Below are positions 26,565 to 36,761 of a stretch of 64,000 nucleotides of DNA, piece after piece (positions within the stretch are counted from its first letter, which is position 1; every line of letters starts with the position of its first letter). Where the stretch lies: contig CAVSQM010000008.1 in the NCBI GenBank assembly GCA_963730115.1, positions 62,001 through 126,000 of the forward strand, written 5' to 3'. A program made the translations under genes and the position numbers. A model generated the notes under the pieces. The model was not told where the DNA came from and made no database searches. It saw only the letters and a list, made by a program, of their open reading frames with translations. The DNA is from DASQFQ01 sp963730115 (GTDB lineage: Bacteria; Actinomycetota; Thermoleophilia; Solirubrobacterales; Solirubrobacteraceae).

Positions 26565-27454
26565 GCCATCTCGACACGCTCGAGTCGGAGGCGATCCACG
26601 TCATGCGTGAGGTCGCCGCCGAGCGCGAGCGGCCGGCGCTGCTGTTCTCCGGCGGCAAGGACTCGATCGTGCTGCTGCGGCTGGCCGAGAAGGCGTTCCG
26701 GCCCGGGCGCTTCCCGTTCCCGCTGCTGCACGTCGACACCGGCCACAACTTCCCCGAGGTGATCGAGTTCCGCGACCGGCGGGTGGCTGCGCTCGGCGAG
26801 GAGCTGCTGGTCGCCTCGGTCCAGGAGTCGATCGACGCGGGGCGCGTGGTCGAGGAGCGGGGCCCGCGGGCGTCGCGCAACCGGCTGCAGACGACGACGC
26901 TGCTGGACGCGATCGAGCAGCACCGCTTCGACGCCTGCTTCGGCGGCGCGCGGCGCGACGAGGAGCGGGCGCGCGCGAAGGAGCGCGTGATCTCGCTGCG
27001 CGACGACTTCGGCGGCTGGGACCCGCGGCGCCAGCGGCCGGAGCTGTGGGACCTCTACAACACGCGCGTCGGGCCGGGCGAGCACCTGCGGGTGTTCCCG
27101 CTGAGCAACTGGACCGAGCTCGACGTGTGGCAGTACATCCTGCGCGAGGAGATCGAGGTCCCGCACATCTACCTGGCGCACGAGCGCGACGTGTTCTCGC
27201 GCGACGGGATGCTGCTCGCCGCCTCGGATCACGTGGAGCTGATCGAGGGCGAGGAGATCTTCCCCGAGTGGGTCCGCTACCGCACCGTCGGCGACATGAG
27301 CTGCACCGGCGCGGTCGCCTCGCGGGCGACGACGCTCGACGACGTGGTGGCCGAGATCGCGGCGACCCGGATCACCGAGCGCGGCGAGACGCGCGCGGAC
27401 GACCGGGCGAGCGAAGCCGCGATGGAGGACCGCAAGGTTGCCGGCTACTTCTGA
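26546..27454 (+). CDS. cysD: sulfate adenylyltransferase subunit 2
   Basis: This 302-residue PP-loop ATPase (LLFSGGKDSIVLLRL) makes adenylylsulfate from sulfate and ATP, with CysN. RRDEERARAKER and LSNWTELDVWQYI are signature regions. GTG at 26546 is the best start, overlapping cysH by 19 bases; the usual N-terminal LxHLDxLExEAIHxxRE lies just after it. It ends in AMEDRKVAGYF, conserved among CysD. It overlaps cysN by 17 bases. Confidence 0.92.
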   Translation: MRPARLSHLDTLESEAIHVMREVAAERERPALLFSGGKDSIVLLRLAEKAFRPGRFPFPLLHVDTGHNFPEVIEFRDRRVAALGEELLVASVQESIDAGRVVEERGPRASRNRLQTTTLLDAIEQHRFDACFGGARRDEERARAKERVISLRDDFGGWDPRRQRPELWDLYNTRVGPGEHLRVFPLSNWTELDVWQYILREEIEVPHIYLAHERDVFSRDGMLLAASDHVELIEGEEIFPEWVRYRTVGDMSCTGAVASRATTLDDVVAEIAATRITERGETRADDRASEAAMEDRKVAGYF

Positions 27455-28683
27455 GACGGTCGACACGCTCCGCCTGGCGACGGCCGGCTCCGTCGATGAC
27501 GGAAAGTCGACGCTGATCGGGCGGCTCTTGTATGACGCGAAGTCGATCCTCGCCGACCAGCTCGAGCACATCGCTGCCGTCTCGCACGCGCGCAACGGCA
27601 ACGGACATCTCGACCTCGCGCTGCTGACCGACGGCCTGCGCGCCGAGCGCGAGCAGGGCATCACGATCGACGTCGCGCACCGCTACTTCGCGACGCCGCG
27701 CCGGCGGTTCATCCTCGCCGACACGCCGGGACACGAGCAGTACACGCGCAACATGGTCACCGGCGCCTCGACGGCCGAGGTGGCGATCGTGCTCGTCGAC
27801 GCGCGCCACGGCGTGGTCGAGCAGACGCGCCGGCACGCGGCGGTGGCGGCGCTCCTGCGCGTGAGCCACGTGGTGCTGGCGGTCAACAAGATGGACCTCG
27901 TCGACTGGTCGGAGGAGGTCTTCGACCGGATCGTCGCCGACTTCGACTGCTTCGCGTCCAAGCTGGGGCTGCGGGCGGTGACGCCGCTGCCCATGTCCGC
28001 GTTGCACGGGGACAACGTCGTCGAGCCGTCGGAGCGGCTGGGGTGGTACGCCGGGCCGCCGTTGCTGGAGCACCTGGAGACGGTCGAGCTGCCGGCCGGC
28101 GAGCCGGGCGAGCTGCGCTTCCCGGTCCAGTGGGTGCTGCGCGGCGAGGAGCGCGCCTACGCCGGCCGCGTCGCCGGCGGCGAGCTGCGGCCGGGGGCGG
28201 AGGTGGTGGCGCTGCCGTCGGGCGAGCGCGCGCGGGTCGTGGCGGTCGAGACGTTCGACGGGCCGCTCGAGGTGGCGCTGACCGGCCAGTCCGTCTCCGT
28301 GCGCCTCGACCGTGAGCTGGATCTGGGGCGCGGCGACCTCCTCGCGGCGGCGGAGTCGGCGCCCTCGGTGACGCGTGCGTTCGAGGCGGACGTCTGCTGG
28401 CTCTCGGAGCGGCCGCTTGCGCCCCGGCCAACGGCTTGCACTGAAGCATGGGACACGAACGGTTCGGGCCGTCGTCGACGAGGTCGTCGACCGGCTCGAC
28501 CTGGCGAGGGCGGAGCGCGTGCGGGCCGAGGGCCTGTCCTTGAACGACATCGGTCGGGTTCGCGTGCGCGTCTCGAGCCCGCTCCCGGCCGAGCCCTACG
28601 CGGCGAACCGCGTCACCGGCGCCTTCGTGCTCGTCGACGAGGGCACCCACGAGACGGTCGGCGCGGGCATGATCGCCGGCTGA
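27438..28683 (+). CDS. cysN: sulfate adenylyltransferase subunit 1 (GTPase), one frame break
   Basis: This translation-factor-like GTPase activates CysD. P-loop GSVDDGKSTLIGRLL, switch region EQGITIDVAHRYF, DTPGHEQYTRNMVTGAS, and NKMDLVD are present; the C-terminal beta-barrels follow. One extra base near 28430 (in a CCCC run, LAPRP) shifts the frame into RLALKHGTRTVRAVVDEV and the end. Corrected length is about 414 residues, without the APS kinase domain seen in CysNC fusions. The likely start is TTG 27438, overlapping cysD. The operon ends at a strong hairpin. Confidence 0.9.
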
Positions 28684-28690
28684 ATCACCA

Positions 28691-28735
28691 CGAATGTCGT
28701 CTCGACCACCGTATGGGTGGTCGAGGTGACATTCG
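28691..28735. terminator. bidirectional terminator hairpin
   Basis: CGAATGTC-GT-CTCGACCACC, loop GTAT, and the mirror GGTGGTCGAG-GT-GACATTCG: 18 paired bases with one 2x2 internal mismatch, between the convergent cysN (stop 28683) and kinase gene (stop 28736). Its symmetry suits both directions. Confidence 0.8.
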
Positions 28736-29326
28736 TCAGATTTGGACGATGATGTCGGCGTGGTCGCGGGTGGCGGCCACGACCTCCGCGTTGCGCTGGT
28801 CGGAGCGCATCACCCACGCCTCGGCCTCCTCCGGCGTCTTGCCGAACTCGACGTGGCGGGCGATCAGCCAGCGCAGGCGCAGCTCCTCGTCCATCTCGAC
28901 GTACCAGGCCTCGTCGAGCAGCGCGCGGACCTCGTCCCACAGCAGCAGGTAGTTGCCCTCGGTGACGACGAGCGGGACCTCCGGCGCGATCGCGATCGCG
29001 CCGGCGATCGGCTCTTCGATCTCGCGGCGGAACTCGGGCGCGTAGACGGTCTCGCCGCCCTCGCGGAGTCGCCGCAGGAGCGACGCGTAGCCGGCGGCGT
29101 CGAACGTGTGCGGCGCGCCCATGCGGTCGCGGATGCCCTGGCGGACGAGCTCGGGCTGGGCGAGGTGGAAGCCGTCCATCGGCACGAGCACGGCGTCGTC
29201 GCCCAGTCGCTCGGCGACCAGCGCCGCGAGCGTCGACTTGCCGCCACCCGGCGGCCCTGCCACGCCGAGGATCGCACGCGCGCCGCGCGCCGCGAGCCCG
29301 CGCGCGCGGGCGATCAGCGTGTCCAT
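28736..29326 (-). CDS. P-loop kinase, uridine/phosphoribulo-kinase family
   Basis: This protein (about 196 residues) has Walker A GPPGGGKST at about 24-32, DGFHLAQPELVRQG as substrate loop, TEGNYLLLWDE and a C-terminal RSDQRNAEVV segment. These belong to the family of fructose/pantothenate/uridine kinase-like proteins that phosphorylate a sugar or nucleoside. ATG 29326 (MDTLIARARG) is chosen; GTG or earlier starts are possible. It is divergent from a secreted protein gene with 43 bases between. Substrate unknown. Confidence 0.8.
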   Translation of the reverse strand: MDTLIARARGLAARGARAILGVAGPPGGGKSTLAALVAERLGDDAVLVPMDGFHLAQPELVRQGIRDRMGAPHTFDAAGYASLLRRLREGGETVYAPEFRREIEEPIAGAIAIAPEVPLVVTEGNYLLLWDEVRALLDEAWYVEMDEELRLRWLIARHVEFGKTPEEAEAWVMRSDQRNAEVVAATRDHADIIVQI

Positions 29327-29369
29327 GTCGTCGACGATCACCGTGGGCCACGCTAGCCTGCGCCGCGAC

Positions 29370-29717
29370 ATGCGTGCATTCCTCATCACGATCCTCGCCC
29401 TCGCCCTGCTCGCCCCGTCAGCGGCTGCGCAGGGCGACCCGTCGCAGCACCCGCCGAAGATGCCCAACTCGACCAAGGGCCAGAAGAAGTGCGGGAAGGC
29501 GTCGCGCTTCGGCGCCACCTTCCGGGTCTACCTGGTCAAGGGGAAGACGCGCATCTCGTGCAAGAAGGCGCGCTCGATCGTCAGGAAGCCGCCGCTCGGC
29601 CGGATCAAGAACTGGCAGTACTTCGACTGGACCAAGGGCGGCAACGCGCCGTGGTCCGACGTGTACTACCGCCACGATCGGAAGGTCTCGATCGGGGCGA
29701 TCATGCAGGAGGGCTGA
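29370..29717 (+). CDS. small secreted Lys-rich protein
   Basis: This 115-residue protein has a clear signal peptide (MRAFLITILALALLAPSAAA, then Gln). The mature part is Lys/Arg-rich with two Cys (KKCGKASRF and RISCKKARSIV), suggesting one disulfide; C-x-x-A/K-x-x-V motifs near the second Cys occur in short extracytoplasmic domains of this group. Function unknown. Its last 17 bases overlap the AlkZ-like gene. Confidence 0.75.
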   Translation: MRAFLITILALALLAPSAAAQGDPSQHPPKMPNSTKGQKKCGKASRFGATFRVYLVKGKTRISCKKARSIVRKPPLGRIKNWQYFDWTKGGNAPWSDVYYRHDRKVSIGAIMQEG

Positions 29718-30762
29718 GGACCGCCTCCTCGCAGCCGCGGAGCACCGCCATCGCGGCGGCCTCCTCGGTGACGTCCGCCTCGGCGCCGAACCACTCGACG
29801 CCGACCTCGAGCCGCTTGCCCTGCTTGCGGCCCTTCCACAGGCCGGCCATGACGCCGTCGACGAGCACGACGCCGGGCCGGCCGATCGAGGGGAACATGC
29901 GCTTGCGCAGCGCCTTGTCGCCGCCGGTGAGCGCGTCGCGGTCGGGCATCGTGACCCACGGGTCGTAGCCGCCGAGCAGCCGCACCCCCTTCGCGGGCGG
30001 CGGCGACTCGAGCCGCCCCACGTCCTCGGCCAGCACGAACCCGCGCCCGGTCTCCTCCAGCTCGTCGGCGACCGCGGCGAACAGCGCCTTCGCGTGCCCC
30101 GACCCGGTCTGCGCCCACGTCGCCAGCTGCTGCGGCGTCGCCGGCCCGTACACGCGCAGGAAGCGCCGGACGAGCTCGGCCCGCGCCTTCGCGATCGCCA
30201 TCCGCGGCGGCTTCGCCAGCGCGAAGGTCGCCTTGGCGGGCATGTACGTCACCTCGAGCGGGCCGAGCGTGCGCCAGAACCCGGGCCGCACGTGGTGGCT
30301 CTTGCAGTTGGCGCACCACGGCAGCAGGCCCTTCGGCACGCGCTCGCGCAGCGCCTGGTGGAAGTCGTCGCGCTCCAGCGGCCCTTCGGCGAGCCCGTCG
30401 CGGGCGGCGTCGACCACGATCTGCAACGCCTCGGGCACCTCGAAGCCCTCGTCGCGCGCCTCCTTGGCGTTCACCGGCCCGACGAGCGCCTTCAGCTCCG
30501 CCTCCTCGGGCACGAGCGCCGCGGTGAACACGCGCGCATCCGCGCGCGGCACCAGGTACGGCGCGCCGCGGAACGCGTTGACCTGGACGACGTCGTCGGG
30601 CAGCGACTCCTCGGAGCGCGCCCGCAGCGCCGCCAGCGCGCCCCACACGGGCGGGTACTCCTGCAGCCCGAAAGCGGCGACCGCCTCGCTCGCCGGCACC
30701 CGCCGGTCGAGGTGATGCCCGGCGACCCGGAACGCCAGCGCCTGATCGTCGGCGACCTCCAC
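29701..30762 (-). CDS. AlkZ/YcaQ-like winged-helix DNA-binding protein (HTH_42)
   Basis: This 353-residue protein matches the family of crosslink DNA glycosylases (AlkZ/YcaQ): VWGALAALRARSEESL, VQVNAFRGAPYLVPR, RRFLRVYGPATPQQLATW and GGYDPWVTMPDR are recognisable. The catalytic QxQ/QxD pair of AlkZ is not plain; a QVNAFRG or QQLATW segment might stand in. It may be a DNA repair enzyme or an inactive homologue. Start GTG 30762, divergent from the glycerate kinase gene. Confidence 0.7.
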   Translation of the reverse strand: MEVADDQALAFRVAGHHLDRRVPASEAVAAFGLQEYPPVWGALAALRARSEESLPDDVVQVNAFRGAPYLVPRADARVFTAALVPEEAELKALVGPVNAKEARDEGFEVPEALQIVVDAARDGLAEGPLERDDFHQALRERVPKGLLPWCANCKSHHVRPGFWRTLGPLEVTYMPAKATFALAKPPRMAIAKARAELVRRFLRVYGPATPQQLATWAQTGSGHAKALFAAVADELEETGRGFVLAEDVGRLESPPPAKGVRLLGGYDPWVTMPDRDALTGGDKALRKRMFPSIGRPGVVLVDGVMAGLWKGRKQGKRLEVGVEWFGAEADVTEEAAAMAVLRGCEEAVLSPPA

Positions 30763-30788
30763 GAGCGGAAGCGTGACACGATGCCCCG

Positions 30789-31796
30789 GTGTCAGTCCCA
30801 GAGCGCCCCGTTCTGGTCGCGCCCGACTCGTTCAAGGGCACGTTCCGCGCCGCCCAGGTCGCGGGCGCGATCGGCCGCGGCCTCGAGCGCGCCGGCCTGA
30901 TGCCGCCCGACCTGCTCCCGCTCGCCGACGGCGGCGACGGCACGCTCGACGCCCTGCTCGTCAACCTCGGCGGCGAGACGGTCTCCGCGCGCGTGCAGGA
31001 TCCGCTCGGGCGCGAGATCGAGGCCGGCTACGGGCTGGTCGAGGACGGCGGCACCGCGCTGGTCGAGATGGCCGCGGCCTCCGGGCTCTCCCTGGTCGAG
31101 GAGGACGAGCGCGACGCCTGGAACGCCACCACCTACGGCACCGGCCAGCTGATCGCCGACGCGGTCGAGCGCGGGGCGCAGGTGATCCTCGTCGCGGTCG
31201 GCGGCTCGGCCACCACCGACGGCGGGGCCGGAGCCCTGCAGGCGATCGAGGACGCGGGCGGCCTGGGCGAGGCGAAGATCGTCGTCCTGTCCGACGTCCA
31301 GGTCCCGTGGGAGCGCTGCGCCGAGGTCTTCGGCCCGCAGAAGGGCGCCGACCCGGAGCTGGTGAAGAAGCTCGGCAAGCGCCTCGACGAGCTGGCGCAG
31401 ACCTTCCCGCGCGACCCCCGCGGCGTGCCGATGACGGGCGCCGCCGGCGGCCTCTCGGGCGGGCTGTGGGCGGTCCACAAGGCCGAGCTCGAGCCCGGCG
31501 CGCCGTTCATCCTCAACGCGCTCGACTTCGACGACCGCATGCGCGCCGCCCGCGCGGTCATCACCGGCGAGGGCAAGCTCGACGAGCAGACGCTGCAGGG
31601 CAAGCTCGTGGGCGAGATCGGCACGCGCACGCGCCAGGCCGGCGTGCCGCTCCACGCGATCGTCGGCACCGACGCGCTCGACCAGTTCGGCAAGCGGATG
31701 ATCGACCTCCAGGTCGTGACCGAGGCGACCACGCTTGAGGAGGTCGAGCGCGCCGCCGAGGCACTCGGCGAGCGGCTGGCGACGGGGGACGCGTGA
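30789..31796 (+). CDS. glycerate kinase
   Basis: This 335-residue kinase is of the GlxK/GarK class. APDSFKGTFRAAQVAGAIG, PLADGGDGTLDAL, VGGSATTDGGAGAL and ITGEGKLDEQTLQGK are all family motifs. It converts glycerate to phosphoglycerate (2-phospho in this class). GTG start at 30789. The following gene begins inside its stop (GTGA), so they are coupled. Confidence 0.93.
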   Translation: MSVPERPVLVAPDSFKGTFRAAQVAGAIGRGLERAGLMPPDLLPLADGGDGTLDALLVNLGGETVSARVQDPLGREIEAGYGLVEDGGTALVEMAAASGLSLVEEDERDAWNATTYGTGQLIADAVERGAQVILVAVGGSATTDGGAGALQAIEDAGGLGEAKIVVLSDVQVPWERCAEVFGPQKGADPELVKKLGKRLDELAQTFPRDPRGVPMTGAAGGLSGGLWAVHKAELEPGAPFILNALDFDDRMRAARAVITGEGKLDEQTLQGKLVGEIGTRTRQAGVPLHAIVGTDALDQFGKRMIDLQVVTEATTLEEVERAAEALGERLATGDA

Positions 31797-32434
31797 CGTT
31801 CGAGCGCTTCAACGAGCCGGCCACGCGGGTGATCGAGCGCGCGCAGGAGGAGGCGCGCTCGATGGGCCATCCGCTCGTCGGCACCGAGCACATCCTGCTC
31901 GGGCTCGTCGCCGACACGGAGGGCCCGGCGGGCCGCGCGTTCAAGACGCTCGGCGTGACGGTCGACGGGGCGCGCGAGCAGGTGCTCGCCGAGGTGCCGC
32001 CGGGCCAGGTGACGCCGGGCGAGCTCCCGTTCAGCCCGCGCGCCAAGGGCACGCTCGACAGCGCGCCGCGCCAGGCGATGGGACTCAAGGACGACTTCGT
32101 CGGCACCGAGCACGTGCTGCTCGCGCTGCTGATCGAGCGCGACTCCCGCACCGCCAACGTGCTCACCCTCCTCGGCGCCCCGCCCGACCTGCTGCGGACG
32201 ACGATGCTCGAGGCCCGCAAACCGGCTCCGAAGTCGCCGACCACCGGCCTCGCGCCCGCGCTCGCCGACGCCGCCCGCGACGTCGCCTCCGGCCGCGGAG
32301 CGAGCACGCCCGACGCCGGCGACCTGATGCTCGCGCTCGCCGATCGCTCCGCGATGCTGACGCGCGCGCTGACCGAGCTCGGCATCACGCCCCAGGCCCT
32401 GCGGGACGCGATCCAGCGAGCGCGGCGCGGGTAA
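31793..32434 (+). CDS. Clp N-domain protein without ATPase
   Basis: This 213-residue protein has two Clp repeat regions (FNEPATRVIERAQEEARSMGH, GTEHILLGLV and later VGTEHVLLALLIERD) and then a further helical part, with no AAA module. Such short proteins may bind ClpC substrates or adaptors, or compete with ClpC. GTG start overlaps the kinase stop by 4 bases. The link with glycerate kinase is likely only transcriptional. Confidence 0.8.
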   Translation: MTFERFNEPATRVIERAQEEARSMGHPLVGTEHILLGLVADTEGPAGRAFKTLGVTVDGAREQVLAEVPPGQVTPGELPFSPRAKGTLDSAPRQAMGLKDDFVGTEHVLLALLIERDSRTANVLTLLGAPPDLLRTTMLEARKPAPKSPTTGLAPALADAARDVASGRGASTPDAGDLMLALADRSAMLTRALTELGITPQALRDAIQRARRG

Positions 32435-32463
32435 CCCGCCCGGTGCCGCGAGGTACCTAGCGG

Positions 32464-33558
32464 ATGCCGCCCCGCCCCCATCTCGCGCTGCCGTCGCCCG
32501 CCTCGCGGCGCGCCGTCGTGGTGGGGGCCGGATCGTTCGGGACGGCGGTCGCGGTGCTGCTCGCCCGCGGCGGCTTCCGCACCACCCTGCAGACGCGCAC
32601 GCGCGAGCAGTGCCGCAAGCTCGAGGCCGCTCGTGAGAACGCCGTCTACCTGCCCGGCGTCGAGCTCCCGCGCGAGCTGCGCATCGAGCCGGCCGAGAAC
32701 GGGCTCCGTCGCGTCGACTACTGCTTCCTCGGCGTCCCCAGCGTCTCGCTCGCGGGCGTGATCGCGAGCCTCTCGGAGCGCGGGCTCGACCGCCGCACGC
32801 CGGTCATCTCGCTGGCCAAGGGTCTCGTGCCGCCGCACGGCATCGCCCCCACCGTGCTGCTGAGCGCGAGCCTCGGCAGCGCGCGCGTCGCCTGCATCGG
32901 CGGACCCGCGCACGCGCACGAGATGGTCACCGAGGGCGCCGGCCTCGTCGCCGCCTCCACCGCCGCGCCGCTGGCGGCCGCGATCTCCGCCGTCTTCACG
33001 CGCGCGGGCGTGGTGTGCGAGCAGTCGAGCGACCCGATCGGCGTCGAGCTCGCCGGCGCGGCCAAGAACGCCGCCGCGCTCGCCGCGGGCGCCACACAGC
33101 GCCAGGGCCTCAACGCGGCGGGCGCCGCCGCCGGCCACATCTTCCTCGAGGTCTGGCGCTACGCCGAGCAGCAGGGCGCGCGCCCCGAGTCGATGATCGG
33201 GCTGGCCGGCACCGGCGACCTCGTCGGCACCGCGCTCGCGCCGCAGAGCCGCAACCGCAAGGCCGGCGAGCTGCTGGCCCAGGGCGTCCCGGCCGCCGAG
33301 ATCCCCGGCCGCATCGGGCAGGCGGTGGAGGCGCTCGACCTCGTGCCGCTGCTCGCCAACGCGCTGGCCCGCGCGCACGTCGACGCGCCGGTGACGAACG
33401 CGCTCAACCGCCTGATCGCCGGCGAGCTGCCGCTCGAGGAGTGGGTCGCGCAGGTGCGCGCGACGGTGCCGCCGCCCGCTCGCTTCGGCTCCAAGGTGGC
33501 GTGGGCGCGCTGGCGCCAGCGGATGAAGGGGCGCTTCGCGCGCCGCCGCGCCGGCTGA
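32464..33558 (+). CDS. gpsA: NAD(P)-dependent glycerol-3-phosphate dehydrogenase
   Basis: This 364-residue enzyme makes glycerol-3-phosphate for phospholipids. The nucleotide-binding motif VVVGAGSFGTAVAVLLARGG, the SLAKGL substrate-binding motif, VELAGAAKNAAALAAG with the catalytic Lys, and GLAGTGDLVGTALAPQSRNRKAGELL are typical. It is a little longer than usual with a basic C-terminal tail (RRQRMKGRFARRRAG-like), which may interact with membranes. Actinobacteria often have several copies. Start ATG 32464. Confidence 0.88.
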   Translation: MPPRPHLALPSPASRRAVVVGAGSFGTAVAVLLARGGFRTTLQTRTREQCRKLEAARENAVYLPGVELPRELRIEPAENGLRRVDYCFLGVPSVSLAGVIASLSERGLDRRTPVISLAKGLVPPHGIAPTVLLSASLGSARVACIGGPAHAHEMVTEGAGLVAASTAAPLAAAISAVFTRAGVVCEQSSDPIGVELAGAAKNAAALAAGATQRQGLNAAGAAAGHIFLEVWRYAEQQGARPESMIGLAGTGDLVGTALAPQSRNRKAGELLAQGVPAAEIPGRIGQAVEALDLVPLLANALARAHVDAPVTNALNRLIAGELPLEEWVAQVRATVPPPARFGSKVAWARWRQRMKGRFARRRAG

Positions 33559-33594
33559 CCCGGACCGCGGTCACTTTTAGCCGTTCTTGGCGGT

Positions 33595-33610
33595 CCTCTT
33601 AGAGGTTTTT
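33595..33610 (+). terminator. weak rho-independent terminator after gpsA
   Basis: CCTC-TTA-GAGG followed by TTTTT, 37 bases after the gpsA stop and 29 bases before the htrA start. The stem is only 4 bp, so it is doubtful, but the T-run is rare in this GC-rich sequence. Confidence 0.4.
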
Positions 33611-33638
33611 GTCGATCCGCCCCCAGAGTGATCGCATC

Positions 33639-34729
33639 ATGCGCTTCGCTCATCTTCCTTCTCTGCTCTTCGGCGCCCTCGCGGTGGCTGTCGTGGTGGC
33701 GGTCCTCGCCGTCACCGGGGCGCTCCCCGACAACTCCGAGCGCGACACCACCACGGCGACGACCACCCCGCAGGCCGCCTCCCCCGACGCGCCACGCACC
33801 GCGCCCACCAGCGTGGCCGACCTCTACGAGCGGGTCTCCGGCAGCGTCGTCTTCGTCTCCGCCCGCGGCGGCGACGGCCAGCTCTCCTTCGAGGGCCAGG
33901 GCGGCGGCCGCGCGGCCTCCGGCTCGGGCTTCGTGATCGACTCGTCCGGCCACATCGTCACCAACGACCATGTCGTCGAGGACGCGAACCGCTATACGGT
34001 CCGCTTCGGCGAGAAGGGCGACCCGATCGAGGCCAAGCTGGTCGGCAAGGACCCGTCGACCGACCTCGCCGTCCTCAAGATCGACCCGAGCAAGGTCCCC
34101 GACGGCCCGAAGGCGCTCAAGCTGGCGCCCACGAACTCCCTGCGCCCCGGTCAGGCCGCGATCGCCATCGGCTCCCCGTTCGGCCTCTCCGGCACCGTGA
34201 CCACGGGCGTCGTCTCGGCGCTCGGCCGCGAGATCGACTCCCCGAACGGCTTCAAGATCCCCGGCGCCGTGCAGACCGACGCTGCGATCAACCCCGGCAA
34301 CTCGGGCGGCCCGCTGCTCGACGCGTCCGGCCGCGTGATCGGCGTCAACTCACAGATCGCGTCGTCGAGCGGCGCCAACTCCGGCGTCGGCTTCGCCGTC
34401 CCCTCCGACACGGTCAGGAACGTCGTGCCGAAGCTGATCAAGGACGGAGAGATCGAGCGTGCGTACATCGGCGTGTCCTCCGGCGAGGAGCCCGACAACC
34501 CCGGCGCCGTCGTCGAGGTGAACCCGGGCGCGCCCGCCGCCGAGGCCGGGATCCGTACCGGCGACGTCATCACCGAGTTCGACGGCAAGGCCATCCGCAG
34601 CCCGTCCGAGCTCTCGCTGGCCGTGCTCCGCAAGGCCCCCGGCGACAAGGTCGAGGTCGAGCTCAAGCGCGGCGGCGACACCCAGACCGTGACCGTCGAG
34701 CTCGGCAAGCGTCCCCAGGAGTCAGTCCG

Positions 34730-34733
<4 letters not shown>
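33639..34733 (+). CDS. HtrA/DegP-type serine protease with PDZ domain
   Basis: This 364-residue protein has one membrane segment at 10-30, a Thr/Ala/Pro linker, a trypsin-like domain with His111 (VTNDHVVED), Asp142 (STDLAVLKI) and Ser222 (NPGNSGGPLLD), and one PDZ domain after about 285 (AYIGVSSGEE, PGAPAAEAGIRTGDVI). It is a membrane-anchored quality-control protease facing the outside. ATG at 33639. Its stop overlaps the MoxR start (ATGA), so it heads the moxR-VWA operon. Confidence 0.92.
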
Positions 34734-35812
<1,079 letters not shown>

Positions 35813-35813
35813 C

Positions 35814-36761
35814 GTGAGCTTCCGCGAGCCTCTGCTTCTGCTCGCGCTGGCCCTTCTCCCCCTGGCCATCGCGGCCTACGTCCTCGCCCAGCGGCGGCGC
35901 AAGAAGTTCGCGCTGCGCTACACGAACGTGGACGTGCTCGCCGCGGTCGCCGGGCGGTCATGGGGCCGGCACATCCCGGCTGCCTTCGCGCTGCTGGCGC
36001 TTCTGGCACTGCTGATCTCGCTCGGCCGCCCCGAGCGCACGGTCGCCGCGCCGCAGCGGCAGGGCGCCGTGATCATGGTCACCGACACCTCGGGCTCGAT
36101 GGAGGCCACCGACGTCAACCCGAACCGCCTCGCGGCGGCGCAGGACGCGGCGCGCGCGCTGACCAAGGAGCTGCCGGAGGAGTTCAACCTCGGGCTCGTC
36201 ACGTTCAACAACATCGCCGAGTCGCTGGTCGCGCCGACCACCGACCGCAGCCAGATCTACGGCGCGATCGACGGGCTCAAGGTCCGCGGCTCGACCGCGA
36301 TGGGCGACGGGCTCGAGCTCGGGCTCCAGATGGCGCGCACGCCGATCAGCGACAGCGACGGCAAGGCGCGGCGGCTGCCCTCGCGCATCGTGCTGCTGTC
36401 CGACGGCAAGAGCGAGCGCGGCACCGAGCCGGTGGAGATCGCCGACCAGGCCAAGAAGCTGAAGATCCCGATCTACACGATCGCGCTCGGCACGCAGTCG
36501 GGCACGCTGGACCGCAACGGCCGCTCGGTGCCGGTGCCGCCCGACACCGTGACGTTGCGCGACATCGCCGAGACGACCGGCGGGCGCTACTTCGCGGCCC
36601 CGAACGCGGCGCGGCTCGAGTCGATCTACGAGAATCTCGGGACGCGCTTCTCGACGAAGAAGGTCAAGCAGGAGGTCACGTCGTCGTTCGCCGGCGCCGC
36701 GCTGGCGCTGCTGCTGGCGGCCGCCGTGCTCGCGCTGCTGCGGATGGGGAGGCTCCCGTGA
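35814..36761 (+). CDS. VWA-domain membrane protein (BatA-like), copy 1
   Basis: This 315-residue protein begins with a membrane segment (REPLLLLALALLPLAIAAYV), has a second one near 55-70 (FALLALLALLISLGRP), a VWA domain with MIDAS motif DTSGSMEATD, and a C-terminal membrane segment (ALALLLAAAVLALL). In BatA-type systems this protein acts with MoxR and DUF58 proteins. It is clearly paralogous to the gene at 37743 (shared MSFREP start and PERTVAAPQRQ segment). GTG start at 35814. Confidence 0.9.
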   Translation: MSFREPLLLLALALLPLAIAAYVLAQRRRKKFALRYTNVDVLAAVAGRSWGRHIPAAFALLALLALLISLGRPERTVAAPQRQGAVIMVTDTSGSMEATDVNPNRLAAAQDAARALTKELPEEFNLGLVTFNNIAESLVAPTTDRSQIYGAIDGLKVRGSTAMGDGLELGLQMARTPISDSDGKARRLPSRIVLLSDGKSERGTEPVEIADQAKKLKIPIYTIALGTQSGTLDRNGRSVPVPPDTVTLRDIAETTGGRYFAAPNAARLESIYENLGTRFSTKKVKQEVTSSFAGAALALLLAAAVLALLRMGRLP

